Positions 1-11,376 of a DNA stretch of 51,510 nt are shown one piece after another. Source of the DNA: Hydrogenophaga sp. (GTDB lineage: Bacteria > Pseudomonadota > Gammaproteobacteria > Burkholderiales > Burkholderiaceae_C). Location: assembly GCF_030656115.1 (NCBI RefSeq), contig NZ_JAUSOO010000016.1, forward strand, positions 1-51,510. Direction: 5' to 3'. Position 1 is the first letter of the stretch. Each line of letters opens with the position of its first letter. The position numbers and the translations under genes are program-made. Under the pieces are notes generated by a model that saw only the letters and a program-made list of their open reading frames with translations, ran no database searches and had not been told where the DNA came from.

Positions 1-1036
1 GCGCGCATTCCTGCGCCTTTGGGTTGGGCGCGGGCATGTGCAGCGCCGCTCTGGCCTGCGCCAGCTTGGTCCCGGTGGGGTTGGCCAACAGGCCGTAGTG
101 CCGAATACGTTTGAGCCCACTGGGCAAGACGTGCTGCATGAAGCGGCCCATGAAGTCTGGCCCGAGCAGGCGCAGCGTGCGCTTCTTTCCCTGCTCGCCC
201 GCCTGGCCTTCGCTGCGTTTGGCGCGGGCGCTGATGACGACTTCATCGCCCTGCAGACTGAGGATGCGCTCGTTGCCAATGGCCGTGCGGTGGGTGTAGC
301 GGCTCAGGTATTGCAGCACCTGCGCGGCACCACCGAGCGGGGTTTTGGCGTAAACCACCCAGTCTTTCTTCCACAGTGCCTGCACTGCTTTGCCCAACGA
401 TGGCACCGCCTGCGAGGCTGTTTCACGCAAGCGCTGCATGAACTTGGCACGCCACACCTTGGACAGCGCCCGCGTGGGGAACAGGTAGTCGGGCTTTCTG
501 ACGGGCGTGTGCCATTGGCCCTGGCCCAACACCCCACAGGCCATGATGGCGTGCAGGTGGATGTGCAAACCCAAGTCCTGGCTCCAGGTGTGCAGCACCA
601 AGCTGAAAGCCGGTTTGCCCCCGGCCACACCCATCCACCTGGGGTTGGCGGCCAATTCGGCGAGCGTTTGCGAGACGCTGGCAAACAAGGCGTTGATGAG
701 TGGTTTGGGGTTCTGGTGGTACAGGGCGTTGAACTCGTGCGGCAGTGCAAACACCAGGTGCGTGTAGGGCACATCCAGCACTTGATTCAGGCGTGCTTGC
801 AACCAAGCGTCTTTGGCGCGCGCGCCGCAGGTGGGGCAGTGGCGGTTGCGGCAGGAGTGGTATTGCCAGTGGCTGTGTCCGCACGCGCTGCAGGCCAGTT
901 GCTGCCCGCCCATGGCGGCGGTGCGGCAGGCGCAGATGGCCCGCCAGGCTTTGGCCTGCGGGGTGCTCAAACTGTGGCGGCTCAAATAGTCCTGCCCGTG
1001 CAGGCGCAGCACATCGGCCACGGTGGGTTTGCCCAC
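1..1036 (-). CDS. tnpA: IS91-family transposase, C-terminus beyond window edge
   Basis: This is a rolling-circle (HUH/Y2) transposase of the IS91 family, read on the minus strand and cut by the left edge of the window. The N-terminal part carries a cysteine-rich zinc-binding segment (motifs CSACGHSH and CRNRHCPTCGARAK). The metal-binding HUH motif is seen as HIHLH (His158, 160, 162). The catalytic tyrosine pair lies in QYLSRYTHRT, at Tyr243 and Tyr247, spaced as Y-x3-Y. Close to the edge the typical family sequence around GLKRIRHYGLLAN is present. The frame stays open upstream, and I chose the GTG at 1036 because the recognisable family N-terminus begins there. It follows the recombinase pseudogene in the same direction with about 40 nt between them, the usual IS91 two-gene order. 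Being partial here, its integrity cannot be judged. Confidence 0.88.
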   Translation of the reverse strand, partial: MGKPTVADVLRLHGQDYLSRHSLSTPQAKAWRAICACRTAAMGGQQLACSACGHSHWQYHSCRNRHCPTCGARAKDAWLQARLNQVLDVPYTHLVFALPHEFNALYHQNPKPLINALFASVSQTLAELAANPRWMGVAGGKPAFSLVLHTWSQDLGLHIHLHAIMACGVLGQGQWHTPVRKPDYLFPTRALSKVWRAKFMQRLRETASQAVPSLGKAVQALWKKDWVVYAKTPLGGAAQVLQYLSRYTHRTAIGNERILSLQGDEVVISARAKRSEGQAGEQGKKRTLRLLGPDFMGRFMQHVLPSGLKRIRHYGLLANPTGTKLAQARAALHMPAPNPKAQECA

Positions 1037-1076
1037 GGCGCTTGACTTGGGCGCTGTTGGTGCTGGCAGCGAGGGT

Positions 1077-1959
1077 TTAAAACGGCGTGAGTGTTGCCAG
1101 CAAGTCCAGCGGGTCGGCGCCTGGGATGGGTTTGAACTGCGGGCTGATCAGGTGCAGGCAAGCGCGTGGTGGTGCTGATGTGGCCGTGGCCGAGCAAGCG
1201 GCTGATGGTGTACAGGTCCACGCCGCCTTCGAGCAAGTGGGTGGCAAAGCAGTGGCGCAATGTATGGGTTGATCCCATCTTCATGATGCCGGCTTTGTGG
1301 CGGGCGCGTTGGTAAATGCGCTGCATGTGCTCGCCGCTCAAGGGCTGGCCGGTGCTCGGGTGCGCAAACAACCAGCCTGGCGCTTGGCGGTGCGGGCGGT
1401 AGCTCACGCAGTGCGCCCGCAGCGCGGCCAGCAGACTGGGGCTGAGCAAGGTGTAGCGGTCTGCACCCCCTTTGCCTGCGCGCACACGCACCATCATGCG
1501 GTCGGGGCTTGAATCGATGTCGGCCACTTGCAACTGGCAGGCCTCGCTGATGCGCAATCCGCTGGCGTACAGGGTTTGCAGCAGCATTCTGTGGCCCGGG
1601 TGGGGGCAGGCCGCGAACAGGCGGGTGATCTCCTGGCGCGAGAGCAGCTCGGGTTGCTTCTGAGGCACTTTGGCCATGGGTGGGCGCAGGTGGCGCAACT
1701 CGGTGGGCCTGCCCAGCACGGTTTCGAACAAGAAGCGGCAGGCGCTGGCGGCGTGGTTGACGCTGCTGTAGGAGAGCTTGCGGTCTTGGACCAAATGCAG
1801 CAGGTAGGCCTCGATCTGCTCCGGGGTCAAGCGTGCGGGACTGATGCCGCCATGGTGGCGCGAGAGGCGGCTGATGGATTCGGTGTAGCACTCGATGGTG
1901 CGCACCGACAGGCCGCGCACGGTCATGGCGTCGACCATGCTTTGACGCAATGGGCTCAT
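1077..1959 (-). pseudogene. IS91-associated tyrosine recombinase, frameshifted at catalytic Tyr
   Basis: A phage-integrase-type tyrosine recombinase of the kind that accompanies IS91-like transposases. An N-terminal SAM-like core-binding domain (about residues 1-90) is followed by the catalytic domain with Arg in ASGLRISEACQL and the HxxR box HTLRHCFATHLLEGG. The reading frame breaks right after HGHISTTTR. The family then has Tyr-Leu-His-Leu, but here the Tyr codon is replaced by four bases (1158-1161). The family C-terminus (LHLISPQFKPIPGADPLDLL) continues in the shifted frame to a TAA at 1077. Read without correction, the protein runs on with unrelated residues to 982. The start ATG at 1959 has a clear Shine-Dalgarno (CAGGAGA). 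The protein as encoded lacks its nucleophile and is probably inactive, unless the base is a sequencing error. Confidence 0.82.
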
Positions 1960-2021
1960 GGCAATTCTCCTGAAGTTCCGGGGAACATTCCCCAGCCCTC
2001 AGGCTGCGCCAAACCCTACAT

Positions 2022-3035
2022 TTGGCAAGCCCTGCACCATGCAAAACGCGGTGGCCGTGCTTGCGCACCAGCCACCGCGTTAGCGGTTTAGTTCAACTGC
2101 ACTATAGCTTGCAGACCGAGAAGGCCTACCTCTACTGGATCAAGTTTTTCATCCGCTGGCACGGTCGCGATGGCCCGATGCGACACCCGAGGGAAATGGG
2201 TGCGGCAGAGGTTGAAGCGTTTCTCACCATGCTGGCGACCGAGCACCGGGTTTCGACTTCTACGCACAACCAGGCTCTGAGTGCTTTGTTGTTCTTGTAC
2301 CGGGAGGTGCTGAACATCGACCTGCCCTGGCTCAATGGCGTCAATAGGCCAACACAAAAGCGCCGCATTCCGAGTGTATTGACGCGGGATGAGGTGTCTG
2401 CGTTATTCCGCTTTCTGGATGGACAGATGCTGCTGTTGGCTCAATTGCTGTATGGAACCGGCATGCGCTTGATGGAAGGCTTGCGGTTGCGAATCAAGGA
2501 TGTGGATTTTCACCGCCGGGTGATCATCGTTCGTGAGGCCAAGGGTGGCAAAGACCGGGTGGTGATGTTGCCTCAGTCATTGGCTCAGGCCTTGCACGGC
2601 CAGTTGCTGCAGGCGCGCGCCGTTTGGGACGCGGACCAACGGGCGCAGCGCGGCGGAGTGGAAACGCCGCATGCTCTGGAGCAGAAATACCCCAAAGTGG
2701 GGCAAACGTGGGGCTGGTTTTGGCTGTTTCCTTCACCCACTTTGTCGGTGGACCCCCGCTCGGGTGTGGAGCGGCGGCACCACTTGTTTGAGGAGCGCCT
2801 GCAACGCGCCATCAAGAAAGCGGTCGCACAGGCGGGCATTTGCAAACCGGTTTCCGTTCACACCCTGCGCCACTCGTTCGCCACCCACTTGCTGCAGGCG
2901 GGCACCGACATCCGCACGGTGCAGGAGCTGCTGGGGCATTCTGATGTGTCCACCACCATGATCTACACCCATGTGCTGAAGGTGGCGGCAGGCGGCACGG
3001 CCAGCCCGCTGGATGCGTTGCTGGTGCTGTCTTGA
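2022..3035 (+). CDS. intI: Integron integrase IntI with missing native N-terminus
   Basis: Site-specific tyrosine recombinase of the IntI family, which in integrons inserts and excises gene cassettes at attI/attC. The match to known IntI proteins starts at [11 protein letters not shown] and runs to the end. The catalytic residues are present: Arg in GTGMRLMEG, the box [12 protein letters not shown], and the nucleophilic Tyr in [11 protein letters not shown]. The IntI-specific extra segment is clear ([20 protein letters not shown], then [11 protein letters not shown]), which separates it from XerC/XerD. Full-length IntI has about 25 more N-terminal residues; here the frame opens instead through the upstream hairpin to a TTG at 2022, with unrelated sequence. 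Recognisable coding starts near 2094. The native start, promoter and attI appear to have been removed by the neighbouring IS91-type element. It ends 15 nt from convergent ligA. Activity is doubtful. Confidence 0.85.
   Translation: MASPAPCKTRWPCLRTSHRVSGLVQLHYSLQTEKAYLYWIKFFIRWHGRDGPMRHPREMGAAEVEAFLTMLATEHRVSTSTHNQALSALLFLYREVLNIDLPWLNGVNRPTQKRRIPSVLTRDEVSALFRFLDGQMLLLAQLLYGTGMRLMEGLRLRIKDVDFHRRVIIVREAKGGKDRVVMLPQSLAQALHGQLLQARAVWDADQRAQRGGVETPHALEQKYPKVGQTWGWFWLFPSPTLSVDPRSGVERRHHLFEERLQRAIKKAVAQAGICKPVSVHTLRHSFATHLLQAGTDIRTVQELLGHSDVSTTMIYTHVLKVAAGGTASPLDALLVLS
2045..2081. repeat. Strong imperfect hairpin between IS91 module and intI
   Basis: A perfect 11-bp inverted repeat (AACGCGGTGGC at 2045-2055, its complement at 2071-2081) encloses an inner 4-bp stem GTGC/GCAC. 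One unpaired base on the left and two on the right separate outer and inner stems. It lies just upstream of the first recognisable IntI residues. It could be the subterminal end (terIS) of the IS91-like element, or a degenerate integron attC site; attC sites also fold into two-box hairpins with an asymmetric bulge. The flanks match the attC core consensus only at AAC/GTT, so attC identity is weak. Confidence 0.5.
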
Positions 3036-3050
3036 CCCGACCGCAGCGCG

Positions 3051-5186
<2,136 letters not shown>

Positions 5187-5251
5187 TCAAGGCGCAGCGG
5201 CTTGGAGAAACCACCAGCGAGGCCCCTGGAGAGGGCAAAACGGGGCGTGGG

Positions 5252-6397
5252 TCAACTGAATAGGCGCCGCGCCTGGGGAGAGCCCGCAGCCAGGTCGCGG
5301 CTGTCCAGCGCGTCGTACAGACTTTCCAGATCGGCGCCGATGTGGTCCATGGTGTCGCGGCTGAGCAAATGTCCGGCATCGTCGGTGACCACGCCGTCCA
5401 TGGCCTCGGCCAGGAAGGCTGCAATTTCGCGCATGCGCACAAAGGGCTGTTCGCTGCGGGGTACGTGGGTCACTTCCAGCGCCAGGGCCATGTCGCGCAA
5501 GGCGCTTTGTTCCGGGTCGTCGGCCATGGCAGCCTGGGGGTCAAACGTCAGGCTGAGAATGGGCGCCTGTCCCTGGCTGCCGGGCAATACCATGCGCCCG
5601 GGCAAGGAACCGGCCACAAAGCCCAGCCGGTAGGCGTGTTGCGCCACATAGCCGGGGCTCCAGGCGGCGCTGCGCGCGCGCAGGGTGAAGCCCAGTTGCG
5701 CGTCGTGGGCGCTGGCAAAGGCGTCGAGTTCGCGGGCGCGGGCCACTTCGGCGCGCATGTCGGGAAAGTCGGGTGAGGCGCCCACCGCGTCGGCAAAGGC
5801 CTGCACCTTGACCACAAATTCAGAGAACTCAATGTCGTTGAGCGCGCCCGAGCGGTTGGCGAGCTGTACGCCGGCTTGCAAGGTGCGGTAGCGCTGGCCC
5901 GGGCGCGGGGTTTCCCATTCGCCGGTGGGTGTCTGGCCCTCGACCGCAAAAGGCTTGCTGCCCACCCGGCGGGTGCCGGGCATAGCGGCCAACAAAGCTT
6001 CGCCCAGCACAGCGGCTTCGAGCTGCAGCGGGGTGATGACGTCGATCAGGGCGTCCAGACCGGCCCGCTTGTCCGCTGGGCTGACCATCTGGTTGAGTGT
6101 CACCGGGCTGGTCTGCGATGGCAGTGGGTGACCCTCATGGGCCATGCCACCGCCGCCACTCATGCCACCAAAACCGTCACCGAGCACCGGGTCGATGCGG
6201 TGGCCATCTTCCTGAAGGCTGCCGTCGGCGGCGGGTTTGGTGTCTTCAAAGCGGCTGTTGGCATGGAAGCGGCTGTCGTGCCCGCGCTCACTGGCCGTGC
6301 GCGGTGCGCTCTTGCGTGCAATCCAGGCGTTGTAGGCGACCACGCCCGCCAGCACGAGACCGCCGATGATGGCCAGACTGATTTGCAGTGTGCTCAT
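5252..6397 (-). CDS. zipA: Cell division protein ZipA homolog
   Basis: Inner-membrane protein that tethers FtsZ to the membrane during divisome assembly. Residues 5-25 form a single N-terminal transmembrane segment (ISLAIIGGLVLAGVVAYNAW), followed by a charged, Gly/Met-rich linker to about residue 110. A C-terminal ZipA-like FtsZ-binding domain of roughly 250 residues follows. The linker includes a glycine-rich patch (GGMSGGGGMAHEG). The length of 381 residues suits betaproteobacterial ZipA. The assignment relies partly on position between smc and ligA, a conserved arrangement in Burkholderiales, because the C-terminal domain diverges from the enterobacterial protein. It starts 18 nt after the smc stop and is presumably co-transcribed with it. 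Confidence 0.85.
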   Translation of the reverse strand: MSTLQISLAIIGGLVLAGVVAYNAWIARKSAPRTASERGHDSRFHANSRFEDTKPAADGSLQEDGHRIDPVLGDGFGGMSGGGGMAHEGHPLPSQTSPVTLNQMVSPADKRAGLDALIDVITPLQLEAAVLGEALLAAMPGTRRVGSKPFAVEGQTPTGEWETPRPGQRYRTLQAGVQLANRSGALNDIEFSEFVVKVQAFADAVGASPDFPDMRAEVARARELDAFASAHDAQLGFTLRARSAAWSPGYVAQHAYRLGFVAGSLPGRMVLPGSQGQAPILSLTFDPQAAMADDPEQSALRDMALALEVTHVPRSEQPFVRMREIAAFLAEAMDGVVTDDAGHLLSRDTMDHIGADLESLYDALDSRDLAAGSPQARRLFS

Positions 6398-6415
6398 GGT
6401 GCTTGGGACTTGGTT

Positions 6416-9400
6416 TTAGGTGGACTCGATCATGCTGGCGGCGGACTCCATGTCCACCGCCACGATACGGGAAACGCCCTGCTCTTGCATGGTCACGCCA
6501 ATCAGTTGCTCGGCCATTTCCATGGCGATCTTGTTGTGGCTGATGAACAGGAACTGGGTGCCTTTTTTGCTCATGCTGGTCACCAGCTTGGCGTAGCGCT
6601 CGGTGTTGGCGTCGTCCAGCGGCGCGTCCACCTCGTCCAGCAGGCAAAACGGGGCCGGGTTGAGCTGGAAGATGGCGAACACGAGTGCAATGGCCGTGAG
6701 CGCTTTTTCGCCGCCCGAGAGCAGGTGGATGGTCTGGTTTTTCTTGCCGGGGGGTTGCGCCAGCACCTGCACGCCCGCGTCCAGAATTTCTTCACCGGTC
6801 ATGACCAGGCGGGCGTTGCCGCCGCCGAACAGCTCGGGGAACATGCGTCCGAAGTGCCCGTTGACGGTTTCGAAGGTGCTGCCCAGCAGCTCGCGGGTTT
6901 CGGCGTCGATCTTTTTGATGGCGTCTTCCAGCGTGTTCATGGCTTCCACCAGATCGGCCGACTGCGCATCCAGAAAGGTCTTGCGCTCGCGTGCTGCGGT
7001 CAACTCGTCCAGCGCGGCCAGGTTGACCGCGCCCAGCGCCTGGATGTCGCGGTGCATGCGGTCAATCTCGCTTTGCAGACCGGTCAGGCGCACGTTGCCC
7101 TCGGCCACGCTTTGTGCGACGGCCGCCAGATCGGCTTCGGCCTCGGTCAACAACTGGCTGTATTGCTCTACGCCCAGGCGCGCAGCCTGCTCTTTGAGCT
7201 GAAAGTCGGTGATGCGGATGCGCAGCGGCTCCAGCTCGCGCTCCAGTTGCGCGCGGCGTTCGTCGCTGGTGCGCAGTTGGTGGGTGAGGTCGTCGTAGCC
7301 GCTGCGCAACGCACTCAGCGCCTGTTCGCGCTCCATCTTGGTGGCCAGCGCGCTTTGCAGCCCGCCCTGGGCCGCCGCATCGTTCAGGCGGGCCAGTTCG
7401 TCGCGGGCGCGCTGCGCTTCGTCGGCCAGCGACTTTTCCTGGCTGGCGGCGGTTTCCAGCGAACGCTGCAGTTCGCCCTGGCGAGCTTGCAGGCTGCGCA
7501 GGGCAAACGTGGCTTCCTGGGCGGTGCGCTCCAGCGTGCGCTGCTGCTCACGGGCCTGGTTCAGGGCCCGCTCGGCGTCCATCACCTTGTCGTCCAGTTG
7601 GGCGTGGCGCTCCTGGCTGTCGGCCAGTTGCATGTCCAGTTCTTCAAACCGGGCTTCGGCGGTCACGCGGCGCTCTTGCAGCCCGTCCAGCTGGGCATCC
7701 ACCTCGGCCATGTCGCCGGCAATTTGCTGGCTGCGGGCACGGGTCTGCTCAGCCTGCTGGGTCAGGCGCAGGGTTTGCACCTGCAGTTCATGGGCGCGGC
7801 TGCGGGCGTCGGCGGCTTCGCGGCGGGCGCTCACCAGGCGCTGCGAGGCGTCGGCGTAGGCCGCCTCGGCACGCACCAGCACGGTGCGGGCCTGTTCGGC
7901 CACGATCACCTGGGCGCGCACCTCTTTTTCCAGGTGCTCGATTTCTTGCGCGCGGGCGAGCAGGCCGGCCTGCTCGCTGTCGGGTGCGTAAAAGCTCAGG
8001 CTGTGCGCCGTCACGGCGTGCCCGCTGGGCACAAAAATGGTTTCACCCGCCTGCAACTGGCTGCGCTGCGCCAGCGCTTCTTCGAGGCTGGGTGCGCTCA
8101 GGCAACCGTGCAGCCACTCGCCCAGCAGGGCCTGCTGTGCCGCGTCTTGCGGGCGCAGCCACGCGATCAAGGGCTTGATGCCCGAAGCGCCAGCGCCGGT
8201 GGGCGCTGAAACGGGGTTCGCAAATGGGTTGTAAAAAGCCAGTTTGGCCGGTGGCGCGTCGTTGCCCAGGGCGCGCATCATGTCCAGGCGCGACACCTCC
8301 AACGCACCCAGGCGCTCGCGCAGGGCGGCTTCCAGGGCGTTCTCCCAACCGGGCTCCACGTGGAGCCGGCTCCACAACGCCTGCAAACCATCCAGCCCGT
8401 GCTTGACCAGCCAGGGCTGCAGCTTGCCATCGGTACGCACCTTGTCTTGCAGCGCCTTGAGCGCTTCCAGGCGGGCCGACAGGGCCGACTGCTGGGCCGA
8501 CTCGCGGTTCACCGCCTGCTGTGCAACGCGCCGTTCGTCGTCCAGCTGGGGCACGCTGTCTTGCAGCTCCTGCAACACGGCGTCGTTGAGTTCGGTCAGC
8601 TCTTGCGCACTGGCCAGTTGGGTTTGCGCCTGCTCCAGGCGCGCTTCGTCGGGCGCCGCCAGGACGTTGCGGTCGGTGTTCAAGCGCTCACGGCGCTGGT
8701 TGAGCTGGCGGCTTTGCTCTTCAATGCTGCGCTGCTCGGCGGCCAGCACCTGGATCTGCTGTTGCACCTGCGTCACGCTGGCGCGCTGTTCGTTGGCGCG
8801 GCTCTGGGCTTGGCGCAGACTGTCTTCCAGAGCGGGCAAAGCCATGGCCTGCTCTTCGCCCTGGGCGGCCAGCACCATCGACTTGTCTTCGGCCTCCAGC
8901 ATGGCCTCGGCCAGCTGCTCCAGCTCCACGCCAGCGTCTTCGCTGCGGGTGCTCCAGGCGTTGATTTGCTCTTTGAGCTGCACCAAGCGCTGTTCGACCC
9001 GCTGGCGGCCTTCCACCACATAACGGATCTCGGCTTCGAGCTTGCCCACCTCGGCGGTGGCTTCGTACAGCTTGCCCTGCGCCTGGTTCACCTGGTCGCC
9101 AGCGGCATAGTGGGCCTGGCGAATGGTTTCCAGTCCGGATTCGACCCGGCGCAGGTCGGCCGTGCGGGACTCCAGGTCGTTCAGCGCCTGTGCCGCGTCG
9201 TGCTTCACGCGGGCTTGCTCGGCCTCGGCGTCGGTGCACTTGAGAAACCACAACTGGTGCTGCTTGAGCGTGGCGCTGGCCTGCAGGGTTTGGTAGCGCG
9301 CAGCCACCTCGGCTTGCTTCTCCAGCTTCTCCAGGTTGGCGTTGAGTTCGCGCAGGATGTCGTCCACCCGCGTGAGGTTTTCGCGCGTGCTGGCCAGCCG

Positions 9401-9946
9401 GTTGGCGGTTTCGCGGCGGCGCTCTTTGTATTTGGAGACACCGGCGGCTTCTTCGAGGAACAGGCGAAGCTCTTCGGGTTTGCTCTCGATGATGCGGCTG
9501 ATGGTGCCTTGGCCAATGATGGCGTAGGCACGCGGCCCCAGGCCGGTGCCCAGGAACACGTCCTGTACGTCGCGGCGGCGCACGGGCTGGTTGTTGATGT
9601 AATAGCTGCTGGTGCCGTCGCGGGTGAGCACGCGCTTGACCGCAATTTCGCCAAACTGTCCCCACTGCCCACCGGCGCGGTGGTCGTTGTTGTCAAACAC
9701 CAGCTCCACGCTGGAGCGGCTGGCCGGTTTGCGGTGGTTGGTGCCGTTGAAGATCACGTCTTGCATCGACTCGCCACGCAGCTCCGAGGCTTTGGACTCG
9801 CCCAGCACCCAGCGCACGGCGTCCATGATGTTGGATTTGCCGCAGCCATTGGGCCCCACCACGCCCACCAGCTGACCGGGCAACATGAAATTGGTCGGTT
9901 CGGCGAAGGACTTGAAGCCTGATAACTTGATCGAATTGAGACGCAC
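6416..9946 (-). CDS. smc: Chromosome segregation ATPase SMC
   Basis: Core subunit of the SMC-ScpAB condensin that organises and segregates the chromosome. The 1176-residue protein has the N-terminal Walker A (GPNGCGKSNIMDAVRWVLGE) and two long coiled coils (about residues 165-510 and 660-1010). A globular hinge lies between them, near residues 510-660. The C-terminal ABC half has the signature LLSGGEKALTAIAL and Walker B (FCLLDEVDAPLDDANTERY). Both halves of the ATPase head are intact. It opens the smc-zipA-ligA transcription unit and is divergent from dapC, with a 160-bp intergenic region. The sense strand is rich in Glu, Gln, Arg and Ala codons, which creates long spurious open frames on the opposite strand. 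Confidence 0.97.
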   Translation of the reverse strand: MRLNSIKLSGFKSFAEPTNFMLPGQLVGVVGPNGCGKSNIMDAVRWVLGESKASELRGESMQDVIFNGTNHRKPASRSSVELVFDNNDHRAGGQWGQFGEIAVKRVLTRDGTSSYYINNQPVRRRDVQDVFLGTGLGPRAYAIIGQGTISRIIESKPEELRLFLEEAAGVSKYKERRRETANRLASTRENLTRVDDILRELNANLEKLEKQAEVAARYQTLQASATLKQHQLWFLKCTDAEAEQARVKHDAAQALNDLESRTADLRRVESGLETIRQAHYAAGDQVNQAQGKLYEATAEVGKLEAEIRYVVEGRQRVEQRLVQLKEQINAWSTRSEDAGVELEQLAEAMLEAEDKSMVLAAQGEEQAMALPALEDSLRQAQSRANEQRASVTQVQQQIQVLAAEQRSIEEQSRQLNQRRERLNTDRNVLAAPDEARLEQAQTQLASAQELTELNDAVLQELQDSVPQLDDERRVAQQAVNRESAQQSALSARLEALKALQDKVRTDGKLQPWLVKHGLDGLQALWSRLHVEPGWENALEAALRERLGALEVSRLDMMRALGNDAPPAKLAFYNPFANPVSAPTGAGASGIKPLIAWLRPQDAAQQALLGEWLHGCLSAPSLEEALAQRSQLQAGETIFVPSGHAVTAHSLSFYAPDSEQAGLLARAQEIEHLEKEVRAQVIVAEQARTVLVRAEAAYADASQRLVSARREAADARSRAHELQVQTLRLTQQAEQTRARSQQIAGDMAEVDAQLDGLQERRVTAEARFEELDMQLADSQERHAQLDDKVMDAERALNQAREQQRTLERTAQEATFALRSLQARQGELQRSLETAASQEKSLADEAQRARDELARLNDAAAQGGLQSALATKMEREQALSALRSGYDDLTHQLRTSDERRAQLERELEPLRIRITDFQLKEQAARLGVEQYSQLLTEAEADLAAVAQSVAEGNVRLTGLQSEIDRMHRDIQALGAVNLAALDELTAARERKTFLDAQSADLVEAMNTLEDAIKKIDAETRELLGSTFETVNGHFGRMFPELFGGGNARLVMTGEEILDAGVQVLAQPPGKKNQTIHLLSGGEKALTAIALVFAIFQLNPAPFCLLDEVDAPLDDANTERYAKLVTSMSKKGTQFLFISHNKIAMEMAEQLIGVTMQEQGVSRIVAVDMESAASMIEST

Positions 9947-10093
9947 GAAAATTCGGTCGCGGGTGGCTAACTGTTTGATTTATATAGGAAATCCATCCCT
10001 CGTAAGGGTCGGACTGCAATGCAGATGATACCGTGTCCACCCACCTCGGACCTCGGTACGCCCCTGCGCCAGCGGCCCTGGGATTCTCCTTGG

Positions 10094-10099
10094 GATAAT
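10094..10099 (+). promoter_or_regulatory. Candidate -10 box of a leaderless dapC transcript
   Basis: GATAAT lies 7 nt before the ATG at 10107, so transcription would begin about at the start codon. No Shine-Dalgarno lies upstream of that ATG, and the upstream in-frame ATG at 10098 overlaps the -10 box itself. The string ATAATGCACGCCATG closely resembles that before moaA (41299-41312). No clear -35 element is visible. Confidence 0.5.
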
Positions 10100-10106
10100 G
10101 CACGCC

Positions 10107-11330
10107 ATGAACCCCAAGTTGTCCCTCCTGCAGCCCTATCCCTTTGAGCGGCTGCGCAAGCTGTTCGCCGACGTCACCCCCAACCCAAACTACAGCCCCA
10201 TCAGCCTGGGCATTGGCGAACCCAAACACGCCACGCCCGATTTTTTAAAGCAGGCGCTCGCCGCCGCGCTCGACACCGGTTTGACAACCTACCCCGCCAC
10301 CGCCGGCGAGCCCGCGTTGCGCCAAGCCTGCGCCGCCTGGCTGCAGCGCCGTTATGGCGTGAACGTGAACCCGGCCACCCAGGTGCTGCCGGTGAACGGC
10401 TCGCGCGAAGCGCTTTTTGCCTTTGCCCAAACGGTGATCGACCCGACCCAGCCCGGTGCCACGCTGGTGTTTCCCAACCCGTTCTACCAAATTTACGAAG
10501 GTGCGGCGTTGCTGAGCGGTGCCCGGCCCCACTATGTGGCCAGCGACCCGGCGCGCAATTTCGCGGTGGACTGGGACAGCGTGCCCGATGCGGTGTGGGC
10601 GCAGACGCAACTGATCTTTGTGTGTTCGCCCGGCAACCCCACCGGCGCCGTGATGCCGCTGGCCGAGTGGGAGAAGCTGTTTGAGCTGAGCGACCGTTTC
10701 GGCTTTGTGATTGCGTCCGACGAGTGCTACAGCGAGATCTACTTTCGAGACGAACCCCCGCTGGGCGGGCTGGAAGCCGCGATGAAGTTGGGCCGCAACG
10801 ACTTTAAAAACCTGCTGATGCTCACCAGTCTGTCCAAGCGCAGCAATGTGCCGGGCATGCGCAGTGGCTTTGTGGCGGGCGACGCCGCGCTCATCAAACC
10901 GTTTTTGCTCTACCGCACTTACCACGGCGGGGCCATGAGCCCGGCGGTGCAAGCCGCGAGTGTGGTGGCCTGGAGCGACGAAGCCCACGTGGTGGACAAC
11001 CGCCGCCAGTACCGCGAGAAATTCGCGCAAGTCACGCCGGTCGTGGCCCAGGTGCTGAACGTGGCCTTACCGGACGCGGCCTTTTACCTGTGGGCCGAGG
11101 TGCCGACGGTGTTTGAAGGCCGTATACCCGGGCTCACGGCAGACGAAGCTTTTGCCCGCGAATTGCTGGCTCAATACAATGTGACAGTTTTGCCTGGCAG
11201 CTACCTCGCGCGCGAAGTGGCCGGCTTCAACCCGGGCAAGGCCCGCATCCGCATGGCACTGGTCGCGGAGTCCGCCGAATGCCTGGAAGCCGCAGGGCGC
11301 ATCAACGCGTTTGTGTTCCACAACGACTGA
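10107..11330 (+). CDS. dapC: Succinyldiaminopimelate transaminase DapC
   Basis: PLP-dependent class I/II aminotransferase that converts N-succinyl-2-amino-6-ketopimelate and glutamate to N-succinyl-L,L-diaminopimelate in lysine and peptidoglycan synthesis. Fold-type I features are visible: [14 protein letters not shown] near the N-terminus, the [11 protein letters not shown] loop, SDECYSEIY with the PLP-contacting Asp and Tyr, and [15 protein letters not shown] with the Schiff-base Lys. The assignment to DapC rather than another aminotransferase rests on close family resemblance and on direct adjacency to dapD and, further on, dapE. I prefer the second ATG ([16 protein letters not shown]) because the first overlaps the putative -10 box. 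It ends 46 nt before dapD. Confidence 0.92.
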   Translation: MNPKLSLLQPYPFERLRKLFADVTPNPNYSPISLGIGEPKHATPDFLKQALAAALDTGLTTYPATAGEPALRQACAAWLQRRYGVNVNPATQVLPVNGSREALFAFAQTVIDPTQPGATLVFPNPFYQIYEGAALLSGARPHYVASDPARNFAVDWDSVPDAVWAQTQLIFVCSPGNPTGAVMPLAEWEKLFELSDRFGFVIASDECYSEIYFRDEPPLGGLEAAMKLGRNDFKNLLMLTSLSKRSNVPGMRSGFVAGDAALIKPFLLYRTYHGGAMSPAVQAASVVAWSDEAHVVDNRRQYREKFAQVTPVVAQVLNVALPDAAFYLWAEVPTVFEGRIPGLTADEAFARELLAQYNVTVLPGSYLAREVAGFNPGKARIRMALVAESAECLEAAGRINAFVFHND

Positions 11331-11376
11331 GCCCCTGACTTTTCTCACCACCCCATTTCCTACCGAGTCTGAAACC

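Noticed and set aside
304..884. Minus-strand frames at 304-774 and 423-884 as genes
   Set aside because: Alternate frames of the IS91 transposase, which is clearly encoded in the third minus-strand frame.
5876..9922. Two long plus-strand open frames (777 and 520 codons) opposite zipA and smc
   Set aside because: Low-complexity Leu/Gln/Ala-rich translations complementary to coiled-coil codons of smc; no motif or ribosome-binding site.
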